Shown: positions 32,510 to 44,985, counted from the first letter of the stretch. The stretch: DNA of 64,000 nt from Daedaleopsis sinensis (GCA_033807695.1 CM066306.1:620001-684000); one strand, 5' to 3'. The notes: generated by a model from the letters alone, not told the origin. A program made the numbers and translations.

Positions 32510-33500
32510 TCAGATGGTCCTCTGGACGGGGAGGGCGGGGTGAGACACGGGGGTTATACGGTGAGTCGGCGGGAACGTGAACGCACCTTGACGGCCGACC
32601 ACTCCTGCATGGCCTCCTGGATCCGGATCTGCAGCATCGACCTGCACTCCTCGCACGAGATGCCACTCTCTGCCTTCTCGAAGGATGACTGCAGGCCGTA
32701 TGTCGAGATGCCTGTCGCGGCACACCGCCCGGAAAACCAAAAACCAAAAGTAACCAAAAGCAAGAAAAGGACGTCGTGAGTTTTTCAACGCATGCTCAGG
32801 TCTCAAGGGGTGGGGCGGGCTCACCGCCGGTATTCCACGCGAACTCGGCCGCGGCGTGCGCCCAGTTCGTCGTGAGCTGCTCCTGCGCGGAGCGGCTGCA
32901 CGTCAGCTTCGGGGGGTGCATGCGCGGCGGGCGCATGACGATGTGCTTGAGCGCGTCGTGCCGCGTGCGGTGCAGGTCGAAGAGCCGCTTGAAGTACACC
33001 GGCCCCATCTTGACGGAGAGCTCGTCCGAGAGCCGCGAGGTGTCGTACGCGAGCAGGTGCGCGGACGTCGCGACCGCGAGGTCCTCGAGGTGGTAGTGGC
33101 CCGCGAGCGCGTACGTCTCGATCGCCGCGTAGGGGGCGTGCGCGAGCACGAGGTAGTACAGCGGCGCGTCGCGCGCGGCGGCGGCGTGCAGGGACACGCC
33201 GTACTTGAAGAGCGCCCGGATCGCCTTCTCGATGGTCGCCAGGGACGGAGCGAGGTGCCCGCAGGGGAGGGCGTATGCGACGTGCAGAACGACGGCGGTC
33301 TCGGCGGAAGACTCCGTGATGTCGACGAGCCCCGTTGGGGCCTGCAGGAGCCCCCCGAACAGGTTGTGCGACGCGTTGAAGAGCATCCGCCGATGCACGT
33401 AGAACGGGTAACGATCACTCGTCACCAACGTGAGATCGGGCAGTGTGCCGTCCGAGGCGACGAAGGTGGGCCCGAATGTCGCCGGACCGGAGGACATCAT
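32510..33500 (-). CDS. BTB/POZ-domain protein
   Basis: Three exons on the minus strand: 33500-32825, 32711-32587, 32521-32510 (270 aa), phases 1, 0. The last exon is only 12 nt and encodes RTI plus stop; reading through the preceding donor would give a 9-residue alternative tail. A BTB fold is recognised at about residues 18-125 (LTLVTSDRYPFYVHRRMLFNAS, then VVLHVAYALPC), followed by helices and a C-terminal CEECRSMLQIRIQEAMQEW. Such BTB proteins are a large expanded family in Agaricomycetes and may act as homodimers or Cul3 adaptors. Function unknown. A non-coding 5' exon is possible because the sequence just before the ATG ends in TAG. Confidence 0.82.
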
Positions 33501-34173
33501 GCTACCGGGGCCGGTGTTCTATGCAGGGTGGGTTAAGTTCAGGGTAGCACACAGCACAATCAGAAAGACCCACCATATTTGAAGCCTGCATGGATTCCCT
33601 GCGGAAAGTTGCGTTGCGGTCGATGGAGGTGCCGGAGACAAGTGTAGTAGCCACCGTCCTCAGTCGAGCGGTCAGCTTCTGAGCAGCAGTGGAACGAGGA
33701 ATATAAGATCGCTGAACGAGACGCAACGAGGACAGGGTGAGGTAGACCTATTCGAGCGGGAAGAGTGAGCGTCGTTCATGTACGCGACAATTTAGGGTTC
33801 CAGTGGGGGGCGTGGCTAATCAAAACCATGCCCACCAATGAGCCTCCCCGACTATCGTGGGCCTCGAACACCGGCTGCACCAATGAGCTTTGAGCACGAC
33901 TATGGATCTCCCGGGTTCCGTGACAAAGACAGCCTGGTAGGAAGTGCGGTTACACTTACCGGTGAATGTCTCCGACTGGGACGGCTCCGGACCGTCCACC
34001 TTCCTAGGAAGCTTCGCGACATGTACATTTCGTATCATCACGAGCTCGGAAGTTCGAGCTGCGGCCGGCGCAAGGCAAGTCCGTAGACAGACGACAGTAG
34101 GAAGCTGGTTTCCGGGAGAATGATGCTGCTGGCAGATGCTCATGCTAAGCCGCATCGAGTTGGCGCGAGGAGG
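33501..34173. other. Intergenic
   Basis: Promoter region of the minus-strand BTB gene (a TATAT-like stretch in minus orientation near 33700) and 3' region of the cryptic gene at 34174. No supported ORF. Confidence 0.45.
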
Positions 34174-35056
34174 TTAACCCCATGACAAATCTGGCCCCTT
34201 TGGCGTCGTCGTGCAGCTCGCTGTGCGGGCGCAGTCAAAGAGAAGACGGCCATGCGTGTGCGGACAGGCAAGGGTGTCGATCGACGATAACAGGCCCGCA
34301 CGCCGCTTCATATGCCTGTTCACTTGCGGTCTAATATCGTCGACAGTCGATGCAAGTGCCCATGCGCGTGAGCCCGCCGCTGCGGTCGTGAGAACGCCTC
34401 GCGCCGACATACCCTGCGGCTGAGATGAAGTCGAGCCCGAGAGAGAGGCTGGTCTGCTGAGTAGAGGCGTCTGCACGGGGTGATACGAGACCCGAATCTT
34501 CTCACCGCCGTGGGCTGTCCCGTATGTGACAATCGGAGTGTCCGAGCGAAGAAGAGCCCAGCCTCGCGCCTCAATGAGCCAAGGCAGGAAGCGCGACCGC
34601 CGGATGGCGTAGTGCACTCCGCAGGTCAGTAACTCCTTCGAGCACCCTTCTACGCGTTCGACGCAAGCTACGACCAGCGCAGAGGGATCCGCGGAAAACT
34701 GTAGACCACCCGACCCGCAGTTTCTCAGTCAGGAATTCGATCTGTCACCGCACACGGTTGAATTCATACATACCTGTTTCACTCCGGGCCCCGGGCAGGA
34801 CTATGATTGTGGCCCAGTGGCTATATGTATGTTGCCACTTGCTGTACAACGCATGGATGGCGGTCAGTATGTGTTTCATTGGGGAATATCGCGAATCGAG
34901 AACTGCTCGCACAAACCCAAGGTCCAAACCGACCGTTGGTGCGAGGATGAAGCTGAAGTTAACGTTCATGTCAGAATTGCAGAACATGGTTGCGGTTATA
35001 TACTCACGTGGCGATGACTGAGGAATGACGTCACTCTGACGTTGCATCTGGTTCAT
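34174..35056 (-). CDS. Cryptic two-exon hypothetical protein
   Basis: Two minus-strand exons, 35056-34754 and 34698-34174, join in phase 0 through a 55-nt GT-AG intron with a CCTGAC branch-like site to give 275 aa with no stop. Support is the frame continuity across 525 nt of exon 2, including part before any ATG (SADPSALVVACVERVEGCS), and normal protein composition. Segments such as FILAPTVGLDLGFVRAVLD and IVTYGTAHGGEKIRVSYHP look coding. The start is uncertain: TATA-like elements overlap the first ATG (35056) and lie again near 34996, so translation may begin at ATGs about 70-90 nt further in. No domain recognised. Confidence 0.5.
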
Positions 35057-36312
35057 TTATAACCTTCAAAGGACCGTGGGAACACACGTGTACCGGGGAT
35101 GGTGGCAACTTGAAGTTGCAACTCATTGAACAAGACGTTGCGCATCTAAAGACAGGGCTATCCTCCCCCGTTGGATAGGACCTGTACACCGGCTGCCTAG
35201 GGAGACAATATTTGCGAACATGTTGACCTACAACTTTCTGCTCGTCATGCTACTAGCCTACACGCATCAAGTAATGCCAATCTTTTCTTTTTGCCACGGG
35301 GCCTTAATGATGAGGTTACAGTAGCCTCCACCTCGGATACTTATGTCTATAGGGCCCGGAAAGAGGTATCTATCACAGACCAGAGAATCAAAACAAACAG
35401 GACACCTAATAGTAATTCATGAATGATAGTAGTGTCGGGACAGAGAGGGTTCACGTTGGTCCTTCAAAGCTCTCTCGAGCCCACCCAGTGGCACCGACTT
35501 CTCGGTCAGAACGCGTCGAAGTATGTACACCTCTAACTTCTTCGAGCTAACTTAGTCGCTGTCCTTGCAACACCTTCTCCAAGTTGCTAAAGACCACAAG
35601 GGCACGACATCGCGGTGGTGTATGTTCAACGTTCAGTTGCAAGCCTGAGAGAATTCCCATCGTACCTCCTCCGACCCGGCGCTCTTTCACAAGAACTATA
35701 GAGTCAAGACTCGCTACTAATGTGGCCCGACGAGTCAAGCTGGGCGGAATGGTGACGGTCGTAATCGAAAGTCCGAGCCATGGCACTTCTCCGGGAGTAG
35801 ACCGGGGCGCGGTCGGGACTCGGAGACCACACAAACTAACCTCCGCCATGCTTCGTGTGGGTGCGCAGTACGCCAAAGTGCGATAGGCCGGGAACCGGGG
35901 AGTTGGTGGCGAAGCAGCGTTCAACATCCCTTATTCCGCCGTCCGCAAGTATCGGCCCGCAGCGGCAGCTTTCAGCCGCCAGGTGGCATGCCATGTACAG
36001 AACCCTACATAGAGACATCGTTGCGGAAGTTGCAGTGCGCATCGTGACACACACGCGACACCCGAGTTGGCACAGTCCCCCTTCTCAGGAACGGAAGTAC
36101 TGGAGCGCTGAGAAGCTAGCATGTATATATGTATATCAGGCTCGTAAACCAGCCTATGGTGTCGAAGATAGTAGTTCCTATAGAACAGAGGCCAGTAGAC
36201 AAGCGGCGTGAAGCGCAGAACGTCGTTACAAGCTCGAGGGTTACTTATTCCGACTAGTTGGATTCACTTATAAGCCTCTTCAAGCTTCGTGGGTAATGGA
36301 ACCAGGTCAACT
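35057..36312. other. Intergenic, accessory-like, with one copy of a dispersed palindromic motif
   Basis: No gene is firmly supported. A minus-strand frame at about 35547-35846 beginning MAEVSLCGLRVPTAP has protein-like composition but no corroborating signal. A copy of the GCCTAGGGGAGACAA-type motif lies at 35191-35208. Confidence 0.45.
35191..35208. repeat. Dispersed palindromic motif, copy 1
   Basis: GGCTGCCTAGGGAGACAA differs only slightly from the copies at 47416, 62128 and 62229. Confidence 0.55.
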
Positions 36313-37246
36313 TCGTACCGGCAGCAGTGCCGCTGAGGGAGCAGAAGTAAGCTGTGCTGAGCTACATGGCCGTTGTTGTCGTCGTCCTTTGCTCCATGAA
36401 GTCAGTAAGGGCAAGTGGAATTTTTGTGTGTATTGCCCACACACAGGATAGCCCGAACCGAAGGTAGTACCCAGCGAACGCGGCCGACAAACTCAGACTA
36501 TATCACGAAACGTCAGTCTCTCTGTGCTATGGGTATTGAACGGCTGCTCACGTGTGCGACGTTGATACCGGTGTCTAACCGAGTCGTCAGGACAGAGAAG
36601 AAAAGAGAGGGTGTACACGTGACTGACTGACGATGTAGATGTCAACGCCCTCACCCGCAGAATCATCGTAGGTGTATGTGAAGGTACTAAGTGCGCTCGT
36701 GTTCTGGTTGCTCAGCTTGGCGCTCGAGCTGATGCGCTCGAGCCCCCATGGCGCCGTCGTCCTGCAATGCAAAGCGTAGGTCAGCATGGCCGAGCGGTCG
36801 CAGTATGAAAATACTCACTGCATGACTGAGGCGGCGATGCTGACGATCCCGTCCTCCGCGACGGACTCAACGTCGGGATTCGAGGGAAGCGCGTTTAGAG
36901 CGTCGGTGCCGAACGTGCCTGCAAATCACGGCGTCAGATCGCGGCGGGCCACTGGCCAGGGCGAAGACAGCGACAGCCCACCGCGGAGCCGACGTACCGG
37001 CGAACCCGTTGGTGACGGTGCCTTGCCAATCACCGTGGGTGATCGTCGCGGAGGCCCCGTACTCGGACGTAAGCCCTGCGATCTGCGCCTCTTTCGAGAC
37101 GCCTCCCTGAGCTTAACGATGTACGAGGAAGGCTTCTTCGCGCCGGCGAACCTCTCGACCGTCTTCAGCTGCACGGCGGACTGCGCAGCGAGGACGGGGG
37201 CGATGAGAAGCGCGAGCGCGGTGGAGACGGCGGCGAAGAGCTGCAT
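36313..37246 (-). pseudogene. Decayed subtilisin-like (S8, proteinase K-type) protease gene
   Basis: The minus strand reads a signal peptide (MQLFAAVSTALALLIAPVLA), an I9 propeptide (SYIVKLR, then ITHGDWQGTVTNGFAG, then NPDVESVAEDGIVSIAA) and the start of the catalytic domain (APWGLERISS, GEGVDIYI, DTGINVAH), with typical introns between. It is broken. The frame must shift by one base inside the propeptide (near 37100). The exon junction before the Asp-loop DTG no longer joins in frame. Another one-base loss follows the RW of the next block, after which only eroded traces of the His-loop (NNGHV near 36353) and an HC-AGT-like block (about 36313-36340) remain. The catalytic Ser half is absent. 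It was once a secreted protease and is not expected to make an active enzyme now. Confidence 0.75.
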
Positions 37247-38489
37247 AGCGGGAGCATGAGGTCAGGATGCCTTTTGTACTTCGCTACGTCCACCTGCGGA
37301 ACTCGCGAAGGTACAAGACTACGACGCGCTACTACACGTCGCAACGCGCGCTGCGTTTGTGCCAGTGGTCCGGTGGTCGTCCTCGAGGCTCGATGTTCGT
37401 CGCGATCGCGCATGCAGCCGTTGGACGGGGATCGCACTTGGCGTGTATGTCGTGAGCGGACAAGACGATAATGAATGTACACATGTCCTTCGCAGCCCGG
37501 CGCGAACGTACAATCCTGACCTGTCTCAGAGCGCAACGCATAATGGCGCCATGCGAGAATGACTACATTTCCATCCTTGCACCCATGAGGGGTCTCTTCA
37601 TCTCTTGATATTCGTCCTTCGTCGCGCTTGCACGACAGATGTTCCTTTTGGGGCAAGACCACGGTAATCCTTGTAGCAGCTCTGATGACTGAACGCTTCG
37701 CTTAGGTACCTACTGGGATGAACGGAGTAGACCGAAAACGCCAAGAAGCCACTACTGACCTGGTAAGGTGCGACGACTTCGTGATAGTATGTACTACTTA
37801 TCCATAGCGTCATTCCGAAGTATGCATACCGTTCTCAGGACACCTGACGAAACAGAGGCCTGACACCATGACAGAGGACAGTTGCCGCCGGCTCGCATGC
37901 GGAATGTAGTACATACCATATCAAGCCTTGACATCGAGCCAAACATGTGGTTTTGTCACAGTATACCGCGAGATGTCTCGTTCACTTGCACGAATGCAGG
38001 ACTCAGATCTCCTGCTGAAGTCCGTTCTAGGTCCTTGACTGGCATCAATATGGGAGCCCCGAAAAGATGCAAGTGTTGCGGCGGAGATCTGGACTTGCAG
38101 TTTGACTTTCGACACCTCTCCTGTATGCAGCTTCGGTAGAGATACTGCAAGTGACTATATATAATCTACATGGAAGTCGTCAGATCCTACGATACAAGGG
38201 TAGGCATGGGACGTACTGCCTGTAACTTTGCGGGGCATGGGTGCATGGTGAATCTGATGCGCTCGGAAGACATACCTTGGAATATGCCCGTGATATAAGT
38301 CAGAAGACCACAGAAGATCACGAAACGACCAAGATTTTCCGGGATGACCAATATCAAGCACGGTCATAAGGATGAACCAGAACGACCTAAACAATCATCA
38401 GCGGAACGAGATCACAGGAAGAGTAGTATATCATTAGAGATCCAACACTACTATGGTGCAAAGAGTAAAAAACACCGAAGGGTCGCCCG
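37247..38489. other. Intergenic
   Basis: Promoter side of the decayed protease and 3' region of BOS1. Short frames on both strands (for example a CKCCGG-containing one near 38060) are unsupported. Confidence 0.45.
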
Positions 38490-39478
38490 TCAGCCGAAGT
38501 ACTTCCAGATGAGAAAGAAACAGAAGAACGTAAAGATCGCGCCTGCGATGAAAATATACATATCTTGCGTACTGTCGGGAGCAAGGTCACATCGCTGTGA
38601 GCAGCGAAGACTCAGAGTACGCACCTTCTCTTCTCAATCCAACCAATTACATCCCTACTCAACCCTAGCGTATTCGCGGCATCGAGCAACCGTCGCTGCG
38701 TGCCCTTCAGCACGTTTCGCTGGTCCACCAGGTCATCAAGCACAGCTCGGCCTTGTGCGATGAATTCGTCAAGTCGCGTGTCGGTATTCTGGATGAAGCT
38801 GTGTTCTCGAAGTGCATGCTGCTCCCGCAGCGCACCGTTCGTGGGCATTGGAGTGGGTCCGCGAAACGGGGATTCTGAGACTTCTTCAGCTGGTGGTTGT
38901 CCGGCCATAAACCGCCGTCGGGTGTCTCCAGGGGCCGACATTGGACCCGTTGACGACGACGAGCCAGACAGCAGGTCCGCTCTTGTTGCTGCCTCATGCT
39001 GAAGGCGAATGTCCATACATGTTCATACGGTCTAACAATACAGCACGTACCTCGGCTTTCAGACGTTCAAACTGTGTTCTTAGATCCGAATAATCCGTAC
39101 GGAACTTCTGGACGCGCCTACAAAACGAATTCTCAGTCAAAATTCAACGTAGCAAGTAGCATCGTGGTATGCTGGACAATACTGATGCACGAAGTATACG
39201 TACATCATTGCCTTCTCCTGTTTCGCCTTAATAATCTCCCTCTTCGCCATCGAGTCGTAGTCCTCCACTGTGCGGTGCATAGCAGATAGTGACGCAGAGA
39301 CTTGCCCTATCAGAAACCAATGGCGACACAATATGTTTCAGTGTCTTCTCAGACATCCGCGACCGTGCAAGTGTGACGGACCCAAGAGTGATGCCGACTT
39401 CTCTCCATTCCGTAGGCGTTCAAGGTCGGCCTGTATTGAGTTCGTTTGGCGAACACCGAGGGTATATAGTGAATTCAT
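38490..39478 (-). CDS. BOS1: Bos1/membrin, ER-Golgi Qb-SNARE
   Basis: Five exons on the minus strand: 39478-39382, 39306-39204, 39117-39051, 38998-38625, 38571-38490 (240 aa, close to the yeast length). The N-terminus MNSLYTLGVRQTNSIQADLE and the helix MHRTVEDYDSMAKREI match the Bos1/GOSR2 Habc region. The SNARE motif (about 157-210) contains the zero-layer glutamine Q182 in LVDQRNVLKG. A single C-terminal TM anchor (IFIAGAIFTFFCFFLIW) ends WKYFG. Bos1 works with Sec22, Bet1 and Sed5 in fusion of COPII vesicles with the Golgi. It is divergently transcribed from YPK9 across about 230 bp, so the two probably share a promoter region. Confidence 0.93.
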
Positions 39479-39707
39479 GACAGGTTCGATAGATACGACC
39501 GTCAATGAGGTCAGAGCGAGGGAGTGGTAGGAAGCAACGCGACTGTGCCCAACCAGTGTCGCGGCTGCGTGTCACTGTACTGGATGCACGTGACGTAGAA
39601 GGTTTCTAATTTCCAGACGGCGGATGCCACCAGCTCGCGCCGACAAATGTTCCTTCTCCTCTTCCTTCCACTACCCTTCGCGCCTTGACACGACGACGAG
39701 CTCTCTA
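39479..39707. promoter_or_regulatory. Bidirectional promoter region, BOS1/YPK9
   Basis: 229 bp separate the BOS1 ATG (minus, 39478) from the preferred YPK9 ATG (39708). Both genes are well supported, so this spacer must hold both core promoters and leaders. Confidence 0.6.
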
Positions 39708-42700
39708 ATGGCCTCGTCTTCGCAGGGACATGACTACACTGAAGGCGCATCTCCTCTCGACATCCAGCAAGCTATAACCGATTCGAACCGCGCCCGTCGA
39801 GACTCACGTTATGGCGAAGACGGCGATACGATGTTCGACGGTCCCGGACACTCTGTCAATCCCAGCAGCGTGTCCCGCATGACTCTTCGCGACCACCGGA
39901 GACGCAGCAGCGGCTTCTCGACGAGTCGTCGTCGGAGCGAGGATAGCATGAGCCGAGACGACGGTCGACGCAGCAGACGAATGAGCCGCGAGAGTGGAGA
40001 TGGTCGGGATGAAGTGCCCAGCGGCGAATGGTCAGAGCCTGACCGCGACATATCTGGGGACGAAGGTGAGGACCTCCCTCGACCCCGCCGAGGACGCAAG
40101 CAGTCCCAGTCGTCGGTAGCTGCCAGAAGCGGTGTCTTCGAGAATATCGCCAGCATGTTTGGCCGCGGCGCACCTGTCTCAGACTCTCCCCCACGCAGTC
40201 GGCGACCGTCCTTGTCCAGCCGCGCTTCACGCTCTAAGCTACTGCGGAGACACAGTAGCAGGCGTTCCGATGCAGGCTCAGACTACGCTGTGGACGACAT
40301 GTCCGAGGATGAAGACGAGCGCTGGGGTTACACGTCAAATGAAGAGGACGATTCCTCTGGTGTAGAGGAGGCCGACAGTGATAGCAACGCACCGTCGGGC
40401 AGCGAGATGGAGTTCGGCTCGTACCCTCCCTCTCCTAGTGCGACGCTGCCTCTGCTAGCGGGCGACCCTATCTTTGGCTCGGAGGCGCGTATTGAGTTGG
40501 GCGAACTAGAACCGCTGTCTCCACCCCCCTCTGGTCCTCCCAGCAGACAAACTCTGTACATAGCGGACGAAGACGCGCACATACGCCTGATAGGCTACGA
40601 ACCTATTCCTTGGCGACTGTGGCTATGGCGGCTCTCGTGCGTGTGTACCTTCGGCATACTAGGACTACTTGGTCGCTGGTTTCCGCAGCTGTGGCTGACC
40701 TGGGTGACTCGCGAACGGGCGTTCGTAGACATCAAGAGCGGATTCGTCGTTGTCGAGGTGAGCCGAAATCAACCATGACACTTTCGTGACGATTGCTCAG
40801 ACTGCCTAGACTGCGTACAGAGACGTCGCCCTCTTTCCTATCGGTCAGATTCCATACCCCTACTTGTTGTCAACCGTGTTCGCCACTATGCCAGATCCTG
40901 CCCAGCTTCTACCTAAGTATCTCGCAGGCAGCCTGGACATCCCCCTGTCAACTTTGACTTATGTAGACTATCGATACAACAGATTCGCAGTAGACCCGCG
41001 TACTGGTCTTTTCACTATGATACGGTCAGTGGTCATCTGCCTGACAACATTGCACTCATCTGACTTGAAGGTAGCGATTGGAGAGATTCTTCCTGGACGA
41101 GTATCTCCAGTGTACAAGGAGGTCTTCAAGAAGCCAACCGGGCTCAGCGTGCAACGCTGTTTGGATCAAATCTAATTGATATAGAAGGCAAATCTACTAT
41201 GTCTCTCCTCATAGATGAAGTACGTCAGTACTCGTCATGTTCGCCGCACATGAACTGACGAGCGTGTAGGTCATCCACCCATTCTATGTCTTCCAAATCG
41301 CCAGTATCATCTTGTGGTCATTGGATGACTACTACTACTACGCTTTCTGCATTGCTCTCATTTCCGCTGTCAGCATCATGTCGACCTTGATTGAGACGAA
41401 ACAGGTCAGATTTTTGGGAGCAGTACAAAGATAGTCCATTGATTGGCTGCAGACTATTGCCAGGATGCGCCAAATGTCACGGTTCGTGTGCAAAGTCAAC
41501 GTATATCGCGACGGTTTCTGTAAGCCTACCTTTTCGTCTTGCTGCACTCGGGAAACTGATATGTTGTGCAGGGTCAGAACGCGATTCGTCAGATATCGTC
41601 CCGGGAGACATCATCAACTTGGTCGAGCCTGCGTTAGCGACACTTCCGGCTGATATATTCCTACTCTCCGGAGACGCCATTGTGAATGAGAGCATGCTCA
41701 CTGGCGAGAGTGTTCCTGTGAGCAAGACTCCGATCAAGAACGAGGACCTTGCCCGCTGGAAGGACAGCAAGGATGTTGCGGGAGACATGTCGAAAAGCTT
41801 TCTGTATGCAGGTACCCGCGTAGTTCGTATTCGAGGAGGCCTCTCTACGGATGGGCGCCCTGGTGGACCTGCGCTTGGTCTTGTAGTACGCACTGGTGAG
41901 TCCCCTATGTCAGTCGCCCGAGATCCGCGGTAATCGATGCTCGTTAGGGTTCTATACGACCAAGGGCGCACTCATCCGGTCGATGCTGTTCCCTAAGCCC
42001 ACAGGATTCAAGTTCTACCGGGATTCTATGCGATTCATCGGTGTGCTTGCTGGTGTCGCAGGGCTTGGCTTCTGCGCGAGCGCGGTGCAGTTTGTCCGCC
42101 TCGGGGTCAAGTGGCACACCATCCTCGTCCGCGCTCTCGATTTGATCACCGTCGTGGTTCCCCCAGCGCTCCCGGCCACGCTCTCTATCGGGACGAGCTT
42201 CGCGATCGGTCGGCTGCGCAAGCTCGGCATTTTTTGCATCTCGCCCAGTCGGGTGAACGTCGCGGGACAGATCAACGTCTGCTGCTTCGACAAGACCGGC
42301 ACTCTCACCGAGGACGGGCTCGACATCCTAGGCGTGCGCGCGCCCGGGCGCAACGTTGACAGGTTCGGCGAGCTGCTAGACAACATCCACGACCTGCCGG
42401 CGAGTCGCGACAAGGCGAACTTCTTGCACGCGCTCGCGACGTGTCATTCGCTGAAGATGGTCGACGGAGAAATCATCGGGGACCCGCTGGACGTCAAGAT
42501 GTTCGACTTCACGAAGTGGACGCTCGAGGAAGGTCATGTCGCTGGCACGGCTGTTGTGAAGAACAAGGGCGGGGGAGACCGGCCTGCGGCGCTCGTGCAG
42601 ACCGTCGTGAGGCCGCCCGGGAGCGCGCAATTCCGGATCGAGGATGCCCTCAAGGGTGCCGGCAAGGTTAGCACCTCGCCTTGTGTACATTCGCGACGGA

Positions 42701-44985
42701 TTTGCTGAGATCACCTCCATCTAGCATGCTCACTTCCTGGAGTTGGGTGTCATTCGAACTTTCGAGTTCGTATCGGCGCTGCGACGGATGAGTGTCATTG
42801 TGAAGCGCCTGAAGAGCACGAGCATGGAAGTGTATGTCAAGGGAGCCCCGGAAGTCATGGCGGAGATCTGCGACAAGAGCTCATGTACGTCTTCGTTTCC
42901 ATTCCCCTTTGGCATCTGCTGACGGAGCATCTTGTAGTCCCACAAGACTATGACGACCTGCTGTCGTACTACACCATGCGTGGCTACCGTGTCATCGCCA
43001 TGGCTGGCAAGAGCATCGAAGGTCTGTCCTGGCTGAAAGCGCAGAAGCTCAAGCGGTAAGCAGCATGCTCGCTCACCTGACTGTCTTGTATAATCACTGA
43101 CGATGCGTGCTACATGTATTTGTAGTGAACAGGCAGAGTCCGGTCTACAGTTTTTGGGGCTCATCATCTTCGAGAACAAGCTTAAGCCAGGCACGACCCC
43201 TGCGATACAGACACTGCGCGCTGCCCACTTCGCGTGCAGGATGATCACGGGCGACAACCCGCTCACGGCCGTCAGTGTTGCGCGCGAGTGTGGCCTCATC
43301 AACCCCGCAGCCCAAGTGTTCACGCCTGTATTCGTTCGAGGTGTGTGGGGGTTTTCGTCATACTTCAGTTTGCCGCTGATCATGCTCGGATGTGATCAGG
43401 GCACGCGTCGTCGCCACATTCGAAGCTGGAGTGGTCGAGTATGGAGGAGCCCTCTTGGAAGCTCGAGGACTACAGCTTGAAGCCTCTGCCACCACCCGCG
43501 AACCGTCGCGTCGATTCGGAAGAACTCGAGAGTCAAGACTATACGCTCGCTGTTACTGGCGAGGTGTTCCGATGGATCGTGAACAATGCGCCACTGGAGA
43601 CCATGCAGAGGGTGTGTTTTGCATCTAAGTTCCATCAGTCTACTTTATGTCTAACATGTTGATGGTCCTGCGACAGATGCTCGTGAAGACACAGATATAC
43701 GCACGCATGTCGCCCGACGAGAAAAACGAGGTCGTTGAGCGCCTCCAGGGCCTCGGATACACCGTTCTCATGTGCGGCGACGGAGCTAACGATTGTGCTG
43801 CCCTGAAGGCAGCAGATGTCGGCCTCTCGCTCTCTGAAGCGGAGGCGTCGGTCGCCGCACCGTTCACGAGCCGCACCCCTGATATCAGCTGTGTCATCGA
43901 GGTCATCAAAGAAGGCCGCGCTGCGCTGGTGACGAGCTTCAGCTGTTTCAAATATATGTGAGTAGGGGGGTCCGCTGAGCGCTCGCGGAAGATCTGAACT
44001 GACTGGCATGGGCTTCAGGGCGTTGTACTCCCTCATCCAGTTCACGACGATCACACTGTTGTACTCGTTTGCGTCGTCGCTGGGAGATTTCCAGGTCAGC
44101 ATTTCGAATATCGATTGTCCACTTTCGGGGTTGATCACCGTAAATCACAGTTCTTGTACATTGATCTGTTCATCATTATCCCGATCGCAGTCACCAGTAA
44201 GTCCACAGCTTCATGCGTGTTCCCCGAGGCATGTTTCACTTATGGGTGCCTGCAGTGGGTCGGACACTCGCCTGGCCTCGGTTGCACTCTAAACGACCGA
44301 CGGCGAGCCTCGTGTCGAAGAAGGTGCTGGCAAGCCTTGTCGGTCAGATCATCATCACGTCTGCCGTCCAGTTCTGGGCCTTCTTCTGGGTGCGCTCTCA
44401 GGAATGGTGGGTAATGCAGCGCTTGTCAGATTGACGGGGAAGCTCAAGGGCGGTGCTCTGATTGACTAGGTACACGCCCCCGGCCGCAAAGGACCCGAAC
44501 GCGGACGACGACAAGCTGGCGGCAAACAACTATGAGAACTCGGCGTTATTCTTGGTGTCGTGTTTCCAGTACATTTTGGTCGCGGCGGTGTTCAGCATTG
44601 GGCCGCCGTTCAGGAAGCACATGTGGACGAACGGTAATTGCTGCACGCCGTCTGCCTCGCGTCCGTCTCGATGTGCTAACTACGCGCTCCGTGTCTGCCA
44701 GGCTGGTTCATGCTGTCAATGGCCTGTCTATGTCTGTTCAACGTCGTCGTGCTGCTCAAACCACCGGGGCCGGTGGCGGACCTGCTGGAGCTCATGCCGC
44801 TGCCGTTGACGGGGCGCGCGACGCTGTTGTCAGCGGTTGTCGTGAATGTGCTGGCGTCGCTGGTGTACGAGCATTACGGCGCGCAGGCTGTCTCGCGGGT
44901 GATAGGTCTGGCCTTCGAGCTGCGCCGCCGGCAGCGCGTGAGAGACGGGAAAATATACAAGGCGGTTGAGGGGGGGATGAGGTGA
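39708..44985 (+). CDS. YPK9: P5B-type ATPase (vacuolar/lysosomal polyamine-type transporter, Ypk9/ATP13A family)
   Basis: Seventeen exons: 39708-40757, 40810-41024, 41075-41219, 41270-41404, 41453-41519, 41572-41895, 41948-42666, 42725-42884, 42938-43055, 43126-43340, 43400-43611, 43677-43957, 44019-44094, 44151-44196, 44256-44406, 44470-44633, 44702-44985 (1453 aa, near yeast Ypk9). The long Ser/Arg/Asp-rich cytosolic N-terminus precedes the membrane-associated [11 protein letters not shown] segment. P-type ATPase motifs are intact: TGES (581-584), the P5B hallmark PPALP in M4 (717-721), DKTGTLT with phospho-Asp760, KGAPE, and GDGAND (about 1154). Human ATP13A2 and relatives export polyamines from lysosomes; the substrate here is inferred from family. 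The start could be the in-frame ATG at 39624, which adds 28 residues. Confidence 0.93.

Noticed and set aside
35547..35846. Minus-strand ORF beginning MAEVSLCGLRVPTAP
   Set aside because: Composition is plausible but there is no promoter, intron or motif support, and the opposite strand is also open. Left as intergenic.
37882..38139. Plus-strand ORF with a CKCCGG motif that could suggest a zinc ribbon
   Set aside because: Only one Cys cluster, the initiation codon is doubtful, and the antisense strand is equally open.
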